This document shows, piece after piece, positions 37,012 to 46,407 of a DNA stretch of 64,000 bases. Position 1 is the first letter of the stretch. Each line of letters opens with the position of its first letter. The position numbers and the translations under genes were made by a program. The stretch covers positions 1-64,000 of the forward strand of contig NZ_JAHUWH010000017.1 in NCBI RefSeq assembly GCF_019219095.1, given 5' to 3'. Source of the DNA: Acidovorax sp. sic0104 (lineage in GTDB: Bacteria > Pseudomonadota > Gammaproteobacteria > Burkholderiales > Burkholderiaceae_C). Below the pieces are notes generated by a model that saw only the letters and a program-made list of their open reading frames with translations, searched no databases and was not told the DNA's origin.

Positions 37012-38016
37012 ATGAATAAATTCATGCTAGCGATAGCTGTTTTGGTTAGTTCTCACGGCGCGCTTGCTGCCGGAACTGGGTATATTGATAGTGCATCGGC
37101 GTGGACATATAACGGCTGGGCATGTGATTTGGCGGCCCCTGGTTATCAGGTACCTGTACATGCCTGGCGAGACGATGGAAAATTCCTTGGTGGCGTAGGG
37201 GCCGTCATTCCACGAGAAGCGGCTGTCGGAGCCGCATGTGGAAGCCCGCATAGCGCCCACGGCTTTAGCCTCAATATCGAGCAAAAGCCCGAATTCATGG
37301 ATGGAAAAATCCACAACGTCACGCTTTACACAATCGACCAAGCGGGCAATCCAGCGCCATTTCCAGGCGGCCCGGTGAGAGTGCAGTTTCCCGGCTCCTC
37401 CAACAATGCAGCAGCTCCAAGAGCGCCCGGCGATGTTGTTGGACGAGAACTTGCACAAACCGGTCTTGGATGGACGGGCCACATAGGCATATGGGACGGC
37501 TCTCAAATTATTGAGATGCTGAACGAAGGCTCAGGGAACCGTGTTTTCGCCAACACCTGGGAAAATTTCAAATCCCGGGATGCAGTGACATGGAATACCG
37601 CCTATCCAAATTTCCCAGGCCATACGATTAAGTCCTGCTGGATTGCAAGCTGCGATATCAATTCAAATCGCCCAGACCAGCAGCAAGTTGCCGCACAGCA
37701 AGCCGTGGTGAGACGAGCATTTCAAGTCTATTTGATTGGATCGGACTATACGCTGACATCCTTCTACACCAACGCTGAGCCATCGATGACTGATTACACG
37801 TCACCAGGCTGGCGGCGACCAGCTATCCGAGGGCAATACCGTTGCGACACCTTCGTGTATGACGCGTTCCGTGCAAGCACCGACATCCTTCTAAGCGGAG
37901 TTTTCCCGTATCGCGATGTATACAACCAGCCTTCGAGCTGGAGGGATAAGGTTAGCAGCCTTACAAGCGGCGTAATTCTCCCTTCCAATATCTTGGAAAA
38001 AATCCGGGGATTTTGA
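37012..38016 (+). CDS. Exported papain-like (permuted NlpC/P60-type) protein
   Basis: This 334-residue protein has a signal peptide (about 19 residues, ending GALA). It continues with a beta domain at 22-127 (GYIDSASAWTYNGWACDL, HGFSLNIEQK), of a kind found in secreted carbohydrate-related proteins. Then comes a papain-like domain in permuted order: GDVVGREL and GHIGIWDGS with His157, later YRCDTFVYDAF with Cys278. His-before-Cys is the YaeF/YiiX arrangement. A peptidoglycan or lipid amide target is possible. The start has GGAGGT 4 bp upstream. It overlaps its partner gene by one base. Base composition is lower in GC than the core genome. Confidence 0.72.
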   Translation: MNKFMLAIAVLVSSHGALAAGTGYIDSASAWTYNGWACDLAAPGYQVPVHAWRDDGKFLGGVGAVIPREAAVGAACGSPHSAHGFSLNIEQKPEFMDGKIHNVTLYTIDQAGNPAPFPGGPVRVQFPGSSNNAAAPRAPGDVVGRELAQTGLGWTGHIGIWDGSQIIEMLNEGSGNRVFANTWENFKSRDAVTWNTAYPNFPGHTIKSCWIASCDINSNRPDQQQVAAQQAVVRRAFQVYLIGSDYTLTSFYTNAEPSMTDYTSPGWRRPAIRGQYRCDTFVYDAFRASTDILLSGVFPYRDVYNQPSSWRDKVSSLTSGVILPSNILEKIRGF

Positions 38017-38963
38017 TGAAAAAGGCACCCATCTTTGCTGTCATACTTATATTACTCATGATCGGGATAGGTGCCTATTCCCTTCCGAACAGGGATACAA
38101 ATCCACAGGCCATGCCAACCCAGCCCATCGAATCTCGGGCCAGGGCATTGAGCGAACCAGAAATTCAATCAATGCTTTTCGAGATCGACAAGTCATTCTC
38201 CGGAGGCACTCTGGAACACAGGAAACAACTGGCAAGGACATTGAACGAGGCATATTTCAAAACCAAGTCCGTGGATCTTAGAAGAAAAATATCGAACACA
38301 CTAACACGGCTGCTGAAATCCGAAGCTGATACGAGCGTGGCGCGAGCAATAGCGATGAGCCATTCCAGGCTATACTTTGACGACAATACCCTAGCAAATC
38401 TAAAAGATGCCTACGAACGAAAGGTCTTGTCATTTGACGACTACTATGGAGAGTTGGCGCACGTTTTTCCAGGTGCACCACCGGAAGTCCGCGAGGGTAT
38501 CATCCGTGATATTGCAGCCAGCCATAACAGATATGCAGTAGATATTGTTGCAAGCAATATAAATGGCGACAACAAGATGGTTCTTTCGGAATACGAAACA
38601 ACAGAGCTTCAAAAATTCTTGAGAACAAACGAGCCAATTTTTTCCGGTACCGCAGACGCTTATGGCCAGTTTGAAGCCATCAGGTATGAACAATGGATTC
38701 TTGCAGGGGCAAACTTGGCAAAAAGTACAGGATCAACAAGCGCCGAGCAATTCATGGTAGACAAGCTTCTGGATTCAAAAACAGACCCCCGAGCTTTGGT
38801 AGCGATTGCCACATCACCTTTCATGAATTCGCTTCCCCCCGAGCAGCGCAACTCTGGATCTTGGGCACTCATACAGTCAAAGGCCCAGGATTTCATCAAT
38901 AAAAATCCTGCCAATCCAAGCCTGCAGTTGGCGGGTCAACAAATCGTCTTGAACAGCAAGTGA
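38016..38963 (+). CDS. Membrane-anchored helical partner protein, unknown family
   Basis: This 315-residue protein has one N-terminal membrane segment (about 5-23, FAVILILLMIGIGAYSL), and the rest is predicted helical and exported (HRKQLARTLNEAYF, DDYYGELAHVFPGAPPEVREGII, TDPRALVAIATSPFMNSLPPEQ). No known motif is seen. Its ATG overlaps the stop of the papain-like gene (TGATG), so the two are made together. An immunity, inhibitor or complex partner for the papain-like enzyme is the simplest reading, but it is inference. Confidence 0.65.
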   Translation: MKKAPIFAVILILLMIGIGAYSLPNRDTNPQAMPTQPIESRARALSEPEIQSMLFEIDKSFSGGTLEHRKQLARTLNEAYFKTKSVDLRRKISNTLTRLLKSEADTSVARAIAMSHSRLYFDDNTLANLKDAYERKVLSFDDYYGELAHVFPGAPPEVREGIIRDIAASHNRYAVDIVASNINGDNKMVLSEYETTELQKFLRTNEPIFSGTADAYGQFEAIRYEQWILAGANLAKSTGSTSAEQFMVDKLLDSKTDPRALVAIATSPFMNSLPPEQRNSGSWALIQSKAQDFINKNPANPSLQLAGQQIVLNSK

Positions 38964-39275
38964 TATCGGCAGCAACCACACATGCGACTTTCAAGGCAGT
39001 GGGGACAAGGCCTCCCAACCCGCAGGTCGAGTTTTCAATTCACTCAGCCCCCAACCAGATTGCGAAGCCACTACGGCGGAGGTTGTGGCGGCTTTCTCAT
39101 TCTGATGCCGCAGTACCATAGCCCGGCGTCCTACAACCTGCACCTCGCGCAAGGCCGCACACTCCCCATCCCGACGGTGGCGGAGCGCGCCACCACCACA
39201 ATGCCACGCGCGCAATCCGGCCCGCGCGGTGTGCCGCCTCCATGCCCCGAGCCCATGTCCCAAGGAGATTTCGCC
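38964..39275. other. Right edge of the island
   Basis: These 312 bp carry the decayed third attachment-site copy (39010-39103) and then return to host-like GC-rich sequence ahead of the cellulase gene. No gene is supported. Confidence 0.6.
39010..39103 (+). repeat. Decayed third copy of the tRNA-Lys attachment repeat
   Basis: The stretch from GCCTCCCAACCCG to TCACTCAG aligns with the repeat at 36177, with seven substitutions in the first 37 positions, five of them transitions. It is followed by a degraded version of the terminator stem (GAAGCCAC...GTGGCGGCTTTCT). It closes unit 2 and shows an older insertion event at the same tRNA. Confidence 0.7.
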
Positions 39276-40463
39276 ATGCCACCACCGCTGCACCGACGAA
39301 AGGCTTTGCTGATCGGGGCCAGCGCGCTGACGCCGGCATTGTGGTCGCCCGCTCGCTCGCAGCAGCCTGCCGTCGTCCCCGTTGCCCCCGCATCCGCCCT
39401 GCCCCCCGGTGGGCACTGGCCACAATGGGACGCCTTCAAGGCGCAGTTCGTGAGCAGCGAAGGGCGCGTGATCTCGGACGACGGTGAAGGCGGGCGCACC
39501 TACTCCGAAGGCCAGTCGTACGGGCTCTTCTTCGCACTCGTGGCCAACGACCGCAAGGGCTTCGATACGTTGCTGCGCTGGACCCAGAACAATTTGTGCG
39601 GCGGCGACCTGGGTGCGCGGCTGCCCGCATGGCTTTGGGGCAAGCTGCCCGATGGCAGCTGGGGGGTCCTCGACAGCAACGCTGCATCCGACGCCGACAT
39701 CTGGATCGCCTACATCCTGGGAGAGGCTGCGCGGCTGTGGAAAGAACCTCGCTACCAGGCGCTGGGCGCGCGCCTGGCGCAGCGCATTCTTGCCGAAGAG
39801 ACGGCTGACATCCCGCAGCTCGGCCTGACCTTGTTGCCCGGCCCGCGCGGCTTCGCCGAGGGCGACAGCCGCTGGAAGCTCAACCCCAGCTATATGCCGC
39901 TGCAGGTCATGCAGCGGCTGTCCACGCTCTATCCGCAGGCCGGCTGGAAGCAGTTGGCGCAAAGCTCCCAGAAAATCATCGTGGGGTCGGCACCCAAAGG
40001 TTTCTCTCCGGACTGGACACTGTACGACGCGCAGCAGGGCTTCCTCATTGACGCGAAAGGCAAGGAAAAAGGCCAGGGCGGCTACAACGCCATCCGCGTC
40101 TACCTGTGGGCCGGCATGCTGGCGCCCGGGGCGCCTGGCCGCAAAGCTCTGCTGGTCGCGCTGGCGCCCATGGCCAACCACGTGCGCGCGCAGGGCCAGC
40201 CACCCGAATCCATCGATGTACTCACGGGCCAAGCCTCCGGCGCCGGCCCTGCAGGGTTTTCTGCAGCCCTGCTGCCATTCCTGCAGGCGCAAGGGGACGT
40301 TGCGGCCCTGGATGCACAGCGCAGCCGGCTGGCTGCCACCCCCATTAGGCCCACTGCCTACTACGAACAGACGCTCTCCCTGTTCGGCCAGGGGTGGATG
40401 GACGGCTGGTACCGCTTTTCTCCGTCAGGCCAGCTCGACCCTCACAAGCGCAAGGCGCGCTGA
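39276..40463 (+). CDS. bcsZ: Periplasmic cellulase, glycoside hydrolase family 8 (BcsZ-like)
   Basis: This 395-residue protein has a leader with HRRKALLIGASAL and cleavage near ARSQQ (about residue 25). The GH8 domain includes the catalytic acid in RTYSEGQSYGLFFAL (about residue 77), DSNAASDADIWIAYIL with the second acidic site, and RWKLNPSYMPLQVMQRL. BcsZ trims cellulose during bacterial cellulose export. No bcsA, bcsB or bcsC gene lies next to it in this window, so its partner operon is elsewhere or absent. AAGGAG 8 bp upstream supports the ATG at 39276. Confidence 0.88.
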   Translation: MPPPLHRRKALLIGASALTPALWSPARSQQPAVVPVAPASALPPGGHWPQWDAFKAQFVSSEGRVISDDGEGGRTYSEGQSYGLFFALVANDRKGFDTLLRWTQNNLCGGDLGARLPAWLWGKLPDGSWGVLDSNAASDADIWIAYILGEAARLWKEPRYQALGARLAQRILAEETADIPQLGLTLLPGPRGFAEGDSRWKLNPSYMPLQVMQRLSTLYPQAGWKQLAQSSQKIIVGSAPKGFSPDWTLYDAQQGFLIDAKGKEKGQGGYNAIRVYLWAGMLAPGAPGRKALLVALAPMANHVRAQGQPPESIDVLTGQASGAGPAGFSAALLPFLQAQGDVAALDAQRSRLAATPIRPTAYYEQTLSLFGQGWMDGWYRFSPSGQLDPHKRKAR

Positions 40464-40599
40464 ACAACCAGCACCCCGCCAAAAAGCCAGGTCGCCGACG
40501 CTCCGCACGCCTTAACATCGCGCATTCCGCACGCGCATCCACGTTGCCCGCAAAGCACCATGCCTTTGCCGTGGCACCACCCACCCGCCCTGCCTGCCC

Positions 40600-41832
40600 A
40601 TGAATCCCAACGCCCACACGCTCTGGCGCGCCCCCCAATGGGCCCTGGCGGCCCTGCTCGCCGTCCTGGGCATGCTGGGGCCGTTTTCCATCGACACCTA
40701 CATTCCCGCTTTCACCGGCATCGCCTCCGCGCTGGGCGCCACGCCGGTGGAAATGCAGCAGACCCTGTCGGCCTACCTCTTCGGCTTTGCATTCATGAAT
40801 TTGTTCCATGGCGCCTTGGCCGACAGCTTCGGCCGGCGCCCGGTGGTGCTGTGCGGGATTGCCATGTTCACCATCGCTTCGGCGGGTTGCGCGCTGTCGC
40901 AGAGCATCGGACAGCTCATCGCCTTCCGGGCGCTGCAGGGCTTGTCCACCGGCGCCGGCATCGTGGTGTCGCGCGCGGTGATCCGCGACATGTTTCCGCC
41001 GGCGCGCGCGCAGCAGGTGATGAGCCAGGTCACGATCTATTTCGGCGTGGCGCCCGCTATCGCGCCCATCGTCGGCGGCTGGCTGTTCGTGCACACGGGC
41101 TGGCACAGCATCTTCTGGTTTCTGACCTTCGTGGGCGTCGCGCTGTGGATCGCCAACTTCAAGCTGCTGCCCGAAACCCTGCACGCCGACCTGCGCCAGC
41201 CCTTCAACGTGCCGCACCTGATGCGCGGCTATTGGCAACTGGGCTCGAGCCCGCGCTTCGTGCTGCTGGCCCTGGCCAGCGGCGTGCCGTTCAACGGCAT
41301 GTTCCTCTATGTGCTGGCAGCGCCGGCCTTCCTGGGCGAACACCTGGCCTTGCCTCCCACCCAGTTTTTCTGGTTCTTCGTGCTGACCATCTCGGGGATC
41401 ATGGGCGGGGCATGGCTCAGCGGGCGCCTGGCGGGCAAGATCGCACCCAAGCGCCAGATCCGGCACGGGTTCGTGATCATGTTCACGGTGGCCGTGCTGA
41501 ACCTCGCTGCCAATCTTCTGTTTCCGGTCCACGTGGCCTGGGCGCTGGCACCCATCGCCGTGTTTTCATTCGGCTGGGCCTTGATGGTGCCTGTGGTGAC
41601 CTTGCTGGTGCTGGACCTGCATCCGGAGCGGCGCGGGATGGCATCGTCGATGCAGGCGTTCGTGGGGTCCACCGCCAACGGGCTGGTGGCCGGGGTCATC
41701 GTGCCGCTGGTGATGCACTCCACGGTGCTGCTGGCCCTGGCCTCGCTGCTGATGATGTGCGTAGGCCTTGGCGCCTGGATGTACCTGCACCATCGCTGGC
41801 CCGAGATCGGCCGCACGGCAGCTGCCGGCTAG
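40600..41832 (+). CDS. Bcr/CflA-type MFS drug efflux transporter
   Basis: This 410-residue protein has twelve hydrophobic segments. The first helix ends with the DTYIPAF motif, and the loop after helix 2 has ADSFGRRPV (MFS signature A). Helix 4 carries RALQGLSTGAGIVVSRAVIRDMF, typical of the Bcr/CflA/14-TM-related DHA1 drug-proton antiporters. The substrate cannot be predicted. It is 137 bp from bcsZ on the same strand, without overlap. Confidence 0.88.
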   Translation: MNPNAHTLWRAPQWALAALLAVLGMLGPFSIDTYIPAFTGIASALGATPVEMQQTLSAYLFGFAFMNLFHGALADSFGRRPVVLCGIAMFTIASAGCALSQSIGQLIAFRALQGLSTGAGIVVSRAVIRDMFPPARAQQVMSQVTIYFGVAPAIAPIVGGWLFVHTGWHSIFWFLTFVGVALWIANFKLLPETLHADLRQPFNVPHLMRGYWQLGSSPRFVLLALASGVPFNGMFLYVLAAPAFLGEHLALPPTQFFWFFVLTISGIMGGAWLSGRLAGKIAPKRQIRHGFVIMFTVAVLNLAANLLFPVHVAWALAPIAVFSFGWALMVPVVTLLVLDLHPERRGMASSMQAFVGSTANGLVAGVIVPLVMHSTVLLALASLLMMCVGLGAWMYLHHRWPEIGRTAAAG

Positions 41833-41868
41833 CCGCCACCGCATGCAGGGCTCGCCACAGACCCTCGG

Positions 41869-43365
41869 CTACGGGGCACCGGCCGGGCCGAGCCCGTCCC
41901 TGCCCGGCTGGCGCCGGTCCACGCTCTTGTCCTGGTAATAGCGCAGCTTCTCGGCGTACATGGCCTGGTCCGCGCGGTGGATGGCGGCCTCCACGGCATC
42001 GCCCGAACGGCACGATGCAACCCCCATGGCCAGACTGAGCGGCTGCCCCGGGTAGAACTGGTTGTTCAGGTCCACCATCGACAGGATGCGTTCCTGCAGT
42101 GCGTAGGCGCTGCGCTCGTCCATGCCCGGCAGCAGCACGGTGAATTCGTCGCCGCCGATGCGCGCTGCGCAGGCGGGCAGGTCTACCGCCTTGGCCAGCA
42201 CCTCGCCCACGCGGCGCAGCATGGAGTCGCCCGCCGCATGGCCCTGCTCGTCGTTCACCACCTTCAGGCCGTTGAGGTCGATGGCGATGACCGACAGCGG
42301 CCACGGGCCTTTGCGGGTGATGCGGTTGAGCTCCTCGGCGTAGAACGCACGGTTGCGCAACTGGGTGAGCACGTCGTGCTTGCCCAGGTATTCGAGGTAG
42401 GCCTCTGCTTTCTTGCGGGCCGTGATGTCCACGAGCGAGAGCAGCACGAGCCCCCAGTCGGCCAGATGGTCCGCCAGCACCGAGAACTGCATGTGGATGT
42501 GCACGGCATCGCCCGAGAGCGCGTAGTTCACCACTTCACGCTGCTGGAATGTCTTGCCCTCCCAGAGGTCCAGCAGTTGCTCCGCGAAAGACTCGTGCAT
42601 CTCGCCGCGGAACACCCGGCTGATGTTGTTGAGCAGCATCTCCTTGCTGCTCGCACCGAACATGCGCAGCGTTTGCTGGTTCACGTCGATGACGCGAATC
42701 TCCTGCATGCAGCGCGAGACGAACTCCGGGTGCACCGTGATGAAGGTCTTGAAGTCGGTGATGCCCTGCGCACGCGCGCCATCCAGCAGGCTTTTGACAG
42801 CGCTGAAATCCTCCACCCACAGAGATACGGGCGAATGCTCGAACAGGTCACGCGCATATTGTTCGCTGCGGCGCAGTTGGCGAGCGCCGTGCACCTCGGG
42901 GGTCGTGTCTTCCAGCGAGACGAGTACGCGGCTCCAGTTGTCTTCGTAGCCCGGCAAGATGCGGGCGCGGATCTTCACATCCAAGCGGCGTCCGTCCAGG
43001 GCATAGTTGACGGTCTGGTTCGAGAATTCCTGGTGCCCCGCCCACAGCTGTGCCAGCTCATGCGACACCGCGTCGTGCATGTCGTCGCGAAAGACCTTGT
43101 CCAGGTTGGCCTCCAGAACCTGCTGGCTTTCGGCGGCAAACAGCTCCAGCGTGCGTTGGTTGACCTTCAGGACCTTGAGCGAGCGGCTGCACTGGCGCAC
43201 CCGTGCAGGGTCTGCGGCCAGATGGGCCCGGATGTCGGTCACGCCGTCGGCGCGCCAGTGGTCGAATATCTGCTTGAGCGCGCTGTAGTCTTCAAGCCAG
43301 AGCGACACGGGCGCCAGCTCGAACATGTGCTCAAAGTCTGCACCCGATGAAAAAGAAGACGACAC
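41869..43365 (-). CDS. Diguanylate cyclase with two PAS domains
   Basis: This 498-residue protein has two homologous N-terminal PAS-like sensor domains (about 8-135 and 145-270, both beginning with FE-LAPVSLW / FEHSPVSLWVEDFSA). A GGDEF domain (about 325-490) has an intact RIGGDEFTVLL. The RxxD inhibitory site five residues ahead of GGDEF is absent, so product inhibition is probably lost. There are no membrane segments, so it is cytoplasmic. The GTG at 43365 has GGAGGA 7 bp upstream. C-di-GMP made here could act on surface attachment genes. Confidence 0.9.
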   Translation of the reverse strand: MSSSFSSGADFEHMFELAPVSLWLEDYSALKQIFDHWRADGVTDIRAHLAADPARVRQCSRSLKVLKVNQRTLELFAAESQQVLEANLDKVFRDDMHDAVSHELAQLWAGHQEFSNQTVNYALDGRRLDVKIRARILPGYEDNWSRVLVSLEDTTPEVHGARQLRRSEQYARDLFEHSPVSLWVEDFSAVKSLLDGARAQGITDFKTFITVHPEFVSRCMQEIRVIDVNQQTLRMFGASSKEMLLNNISRVFRGEMHESFAEQLLDLWEGKTFQQREVVNYALSGDAVHIHMQFSVLADHLADWGLVLLSLVDITARKKAEAYLEYLGKHDVLTQLRNRAFYAEELNRITRKGPWPLSVIAIDLNGLKVVNDEQGHAAGDSMLRRVGEVLAKAVDLPACAARIGGDEFTVLLPGMDERSAYALQERILSMVDLNNQFYPGQPLSLAMGVASCRSGDAVEAAIHRADQAMYAEKLRYYQDKSVDRRQPGRDGLGPAGAP

Positions 43366-43436
43366 GGCTGATTCCTCCGGCACCAATTATTGTCGAGCCG
43401 CCGGAGGATCGACACTGATGTGGCTTCATCGCGCAC

Positions 43437-43468
43437 AAAAAAGGCCGGCGCCCTTCGGCGCCAGCCTT
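43437..43468 (-). terminator. Terminator of the DEAD-box helicase gene
   Basis: AAGGCcGGCGCC-cttc-GGCGCCaGCCTT is followed on the minus strand by six T residues, about 65 bp past the stop. Confidence 0.85.
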
Positions 43469-43530
43469 CTTGCCTGCATCGCCTGACCTTGCGGCCAGAA
43501 CCTGCAGTGAGGTCCCGACGGACGACCCGC

Positions 43531-45423
43531 TCAGCGCGCGGGACGCGCCGGACGCTTACGTGCGTCGTGGGGCACGAACGGCTTGCCACCGCCCGCACCG
43601 GCCGGCTTTGCGAAATCAGGCCTGCGGGGCGCGAAATCGCCACGGGGTGCGCCAGCACCTTCGCCGCGCGGAGCAAAACCGCCACGACCGGCATCGCCGA
43701 AGCCAGGCTTGCGGCCGTAGCCTTCGCCGTCGCGGCGCGGGGCGCTCGAGGCACCACGGTAGCCGCCGCCGTCACGGCCGGCAAAACCACCGCCGAAACC
43801 GCCCCGGTCATTGTTGTTGTTACCGCCACCGAAACCACCGCGGTCGTTGCCACCGAAGCCGCCACGGTCGCTGCTGTTGCCGCGTGCCGGGCCGCCGAAG
43901 CGGCGCTCACGGCCGTAGCCACCGCCTTCACGCCCTTCGAAACCGCCACCGGAGCGACCACGGCCGCCGAAGTCGGCACGGGGCGCCTGGGGTGCACGCT
44001 GTGCAGGCTCCATGCCCGGGACCACTTCCGCCTTGAACTGCTGCCGACTGTACGACTCAATGTCGTAGATCTTGCGGCGATCGCGGAACTCCGCAAACGT
44101 GACGGCCAGGCCGTCGCGTCCGGCACGGCCCGTACGGCCGATGCGGTGGGTGTAGTCCTCGGCCTTCATGGGCAGGCCGAAGTTGAACACGTGGGTGATC
44201 GTGGGCACGTCGATACCGCGTGCGGCCACGTCGGTTGCCACGAGGATCTGCACCTGGCCGTTGCGCAGCGCCATCAGGCGACGATTGCGCAAGCCCTGGC
44301 TCAGCGCACCGTGCAGCGCCACGGCCGAGAAGCCCTCCTGCTGCAGGTCGTTGGCCAGGCCGTCGCATTCCACCTGGGTGCTCGCAAACACGATGGCCTG
44401 GTTGATCGACGTGTCACGCAGCCAGTGGTCGAGCAGCTTGCGCTTGTGCTGTGCGTTGTCGGCCCAATGCAGGATCTGCTTGATGTTGGCGTGCTTGGCC
44501 TGCGGCGTGTCGATGGTGACCTTCTGTACGGACGAACCGCCATCGTGCATCACGCGCATTGCCAGTTGCTGGATGCGCGGCGCGAAAGTGGCGCTGAACA
44601 TCATGGTCTGCTTGCGCTGGCTGGTCAGCTGGTTCAGTTCGGCCAAATCGTCCGAGAAGCCCAGGTCGAGCATGCGGTCGGCTTCGTCGACCACGAGGAA
44701 CTGCACCTTGTCGAGCTTGATCTGCATCGAGCGCTGCAGGTCCAGCAGACGGCCGGGAGTGGCCACCACCAGGTCGGCGTTCTGCAGCTTGGCGATCTGG
44801 AGTTGGTAAGGCATGCCGCCCACCACGTTGGCAACACGCAGGCCTCGGCAGTGCTTGACGAGGTCGATGGCGTCGTGCGCCACCTGCTGCGCCAGTTCAC
44901 GCGTGGGGCACAGGATCAGGGCGCCAGGGGTGGCTGCCTTGAAGTTGCGCGAGCTGGTGGGGTCCTTGCGCTTGGCACGCTTGGGAGCGGGTTCACCACG
45001 GGCTGCAGCCTCGGCCACGGCGCGCTCGAACGCAGCACGCTCTTCGGCTTCTGCAGCCGCTTGCTGATTGATCAGCGTGTGCAGCACGGGCAGCAGGAAG
45101 GCGGCGGTCTTGCCGCTGCCTGTCTGGCTGGAGACCATCAGGTCGATGAACTTGGTGGCATCGTTGCCGCCACCCATGGCCAGTGGGATGGCCTTGAGCT
45201 GTACAGCCGTGGGCTGGGTGTAGCCCAGGTCTGCCACGGCCTGCACGAGTTCAGAGGCCAGGCCCAGCTCGACGAAGCCATTGGGCTCGGGCGTCACGGC
45301 AGCGCTGCCTTCGGCGGCGACGGCCACTGCCGCATCAAGGGGAGAAGACTGCACGGAAACGTCGGCAGCAAAGGAAGTATCGGCAGGCGCGAATTCGCCC
45401 TGCACCAAGGAGGTGTCGGTCAT
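43531..45423 (-). CDS. DEAD-box RNA helicase (RhlE-like)
   Basis: This 630-residue protein has a Q-motif region (FVELGLASELVQAVADLGYTQPT), SQTGSGKTAAFLLP (Walker A), CPTRELAQQVA, VVDEADRMLDLGF (DEAD), SATF, and HRIGRTGRAGRDG. Residues about 470-620 are a Gly/Arg/Phe-rich RGG-type tail that should bind RNA and may promote condensation. An insertion of about 35 charged residues (EAEERAAFERAVAEAAARGEP) follows motif I. It probably acts in ribosome assembly or RNA turnover. The ATG at 45423 has GAGAG upstream. Confidence 0.92.
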   Translation of the reverse strand: MTDTSLVQGEFAPADTSFAADVSVQSSPLDAAVAVAAEGSAAVTPEPNGFVELGLASELVQAVADLGYTQPTAVQLKAIPLAMGGGNDATKFIDLMVSSQTGSGKTAAFLLPVLHTLINQQAAAEAEERAAFERAVAEAAARGEPAPKRAKRKDPTSSRNFKAATPGALILCPTRELAQQVAHDAIDLVKHCRGLRVANVVGGMPYQLQIAKLQNADLVVATPGRLLDLQRSMQIKLDKVQFLVVDEADRMLDLGFSDDLAELNQLTSQRKQTMMFSATFAPRIQQLAMRVMHDGGSSVQKVTIDTPQAKHANIKQILHWADNAQHKRKLLDHWLRDTSINQAIVFASTQVECDGLANDLQQEGFSAVALHGALSQGLRNRRLMALRNGQVQILVATDVAARGIDVPTITHVFNFGLPMKAEDYTHRIGRTGRAGRDGLAVTFAEFRDRRKIYDIESYSRQQFKAEVVPGMEPAQRAPQAPRADFGGRGRSGGGFEGREGGGYGRERRFGGPARGNSSDRGGFGGNDRGGFGGGNNNNDRGGFGGGFAGRDGGGYRGASSAPRRDGEGYGRKPGFGDAGRGGFAPRGEGAGAPRGDFAPRRPDFAKPAGAGGGKPFVPHDARKRPARPAR

Positions 45424-45733
45424 GATTTTTCTCTCACGAAGACGGTCGCGGGCGCAGCCCGCGATTGGCTTCGTCAAATGGTTAAAAAACATCAACCATC
45501 AAACGAAACCTGCGCCGGCGCCAAGGGCCTGAGCGGGTGGGCGTTATTCGCCAGTCCTGCACTGTCTGGGACAGTCGGCTGGCAAGCCCGGTGTGTGAGG
45601 GGAGATGCACAAACTGCGAGGGATTCCTGCGCAGCCAGCGATTATGGCACGTTTAAGGGTTTCCCCGCAATACCCCTCTGGTTCACTGCGCGGGGCGGGC
45701 GCCGATCTCGCGGCGGCAGACCCGCCAGAACGC

Positions 45734-46327
45734 TCAGGACTCCTTCGCATCCACCGACAGCAAGTGTTTGCGGTAGTGGGCCAGCTCTTCGATGGATTCG
45801 TGCACGTCGGCCAGCGCGGTGTGCTTCTGGGCTTTCTTGAAACTGGTGTAGGCCTCGGGTTTCCAGCGCTTGGCCAATTCCTTGAGGGTGCTCACATCGA
45901 CATTGCGGTAGTGGAAGAAGCGTTCGAGCTTGGGCATGTAGCGCACCAGGAAGCGCCTGTCCTGGCCGATGCTGTTGCCGCACATCGGCGCCACGCCCTT
46001 GGGCACATACTTGGACAGGAAGGTAATGATCTCCTGCTCGGCGGCTTCCTCTGTCACGGTGGAGGCTTTCACCTTGTCGATGAGGCCGCTCCTGCCGTGC
46101 GTGCCCTTGTTCCATGCATCCATGCCGTTGAGCAACTCGTCGGACTGGTGGATGGCAAACACGGGCCCTTCGACGCGGGGCTCCAGGTGGGGGCCGGTCA
46201 CGACGACAGCGATTTCCAGCAGGCGGTCGGTATCGGGCTCCAGACCGGTCATTTCGCAATCGAGCCAGACGAGGTTCTGGTCGGACTTGGCAAGCACGGG
46301 TGTCGGGGTGGGATGGGCTTCGGACAT
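45734..46327 (-). CDS. orn: Oligoribonuclease
   Basis: This 197-residue DEDDh exonuclease degrades 2-5-nt RNAs and pGpG, the final step of c-di-GMP breakdown. The acidic residues appear as [11 protein letters not shown], the DRRFL site, and [18 protein letters not shown] with His. The N-terminus has about 12 extra residues compared with the E. coli enzyme. Alternative ATG at 46336 would add three residues. It diverges from the M48 protease gene. Confidence 0.95.
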   Translation of the reverse strand: MSEAHPTPTPVLAKSDQNLVWLDCEMTGLEPDTDRLLEIAVVVTGPHLEPRVEGPVFAIHQSDELLNGMDAWNKGTHGRSGLIDKVKASTVTEEAAEQEIITFLSKYVPKGVAPMCGNSIGQDRRFLVRYMPKLERFFHYRNVDVSTLKELAKRWKPEAYTSFKKAQKHTALADVHESIEELAHYRKHLLSVDAKES

Positions 46328-46407
46328 GGCGCGCATTGTCGCCGATGCCCACGCCGTCAGCAGGTGCAGCGGCTCCCAGCAGGCGTCCCCCGGTAAACTC
46401 CGCCCAC

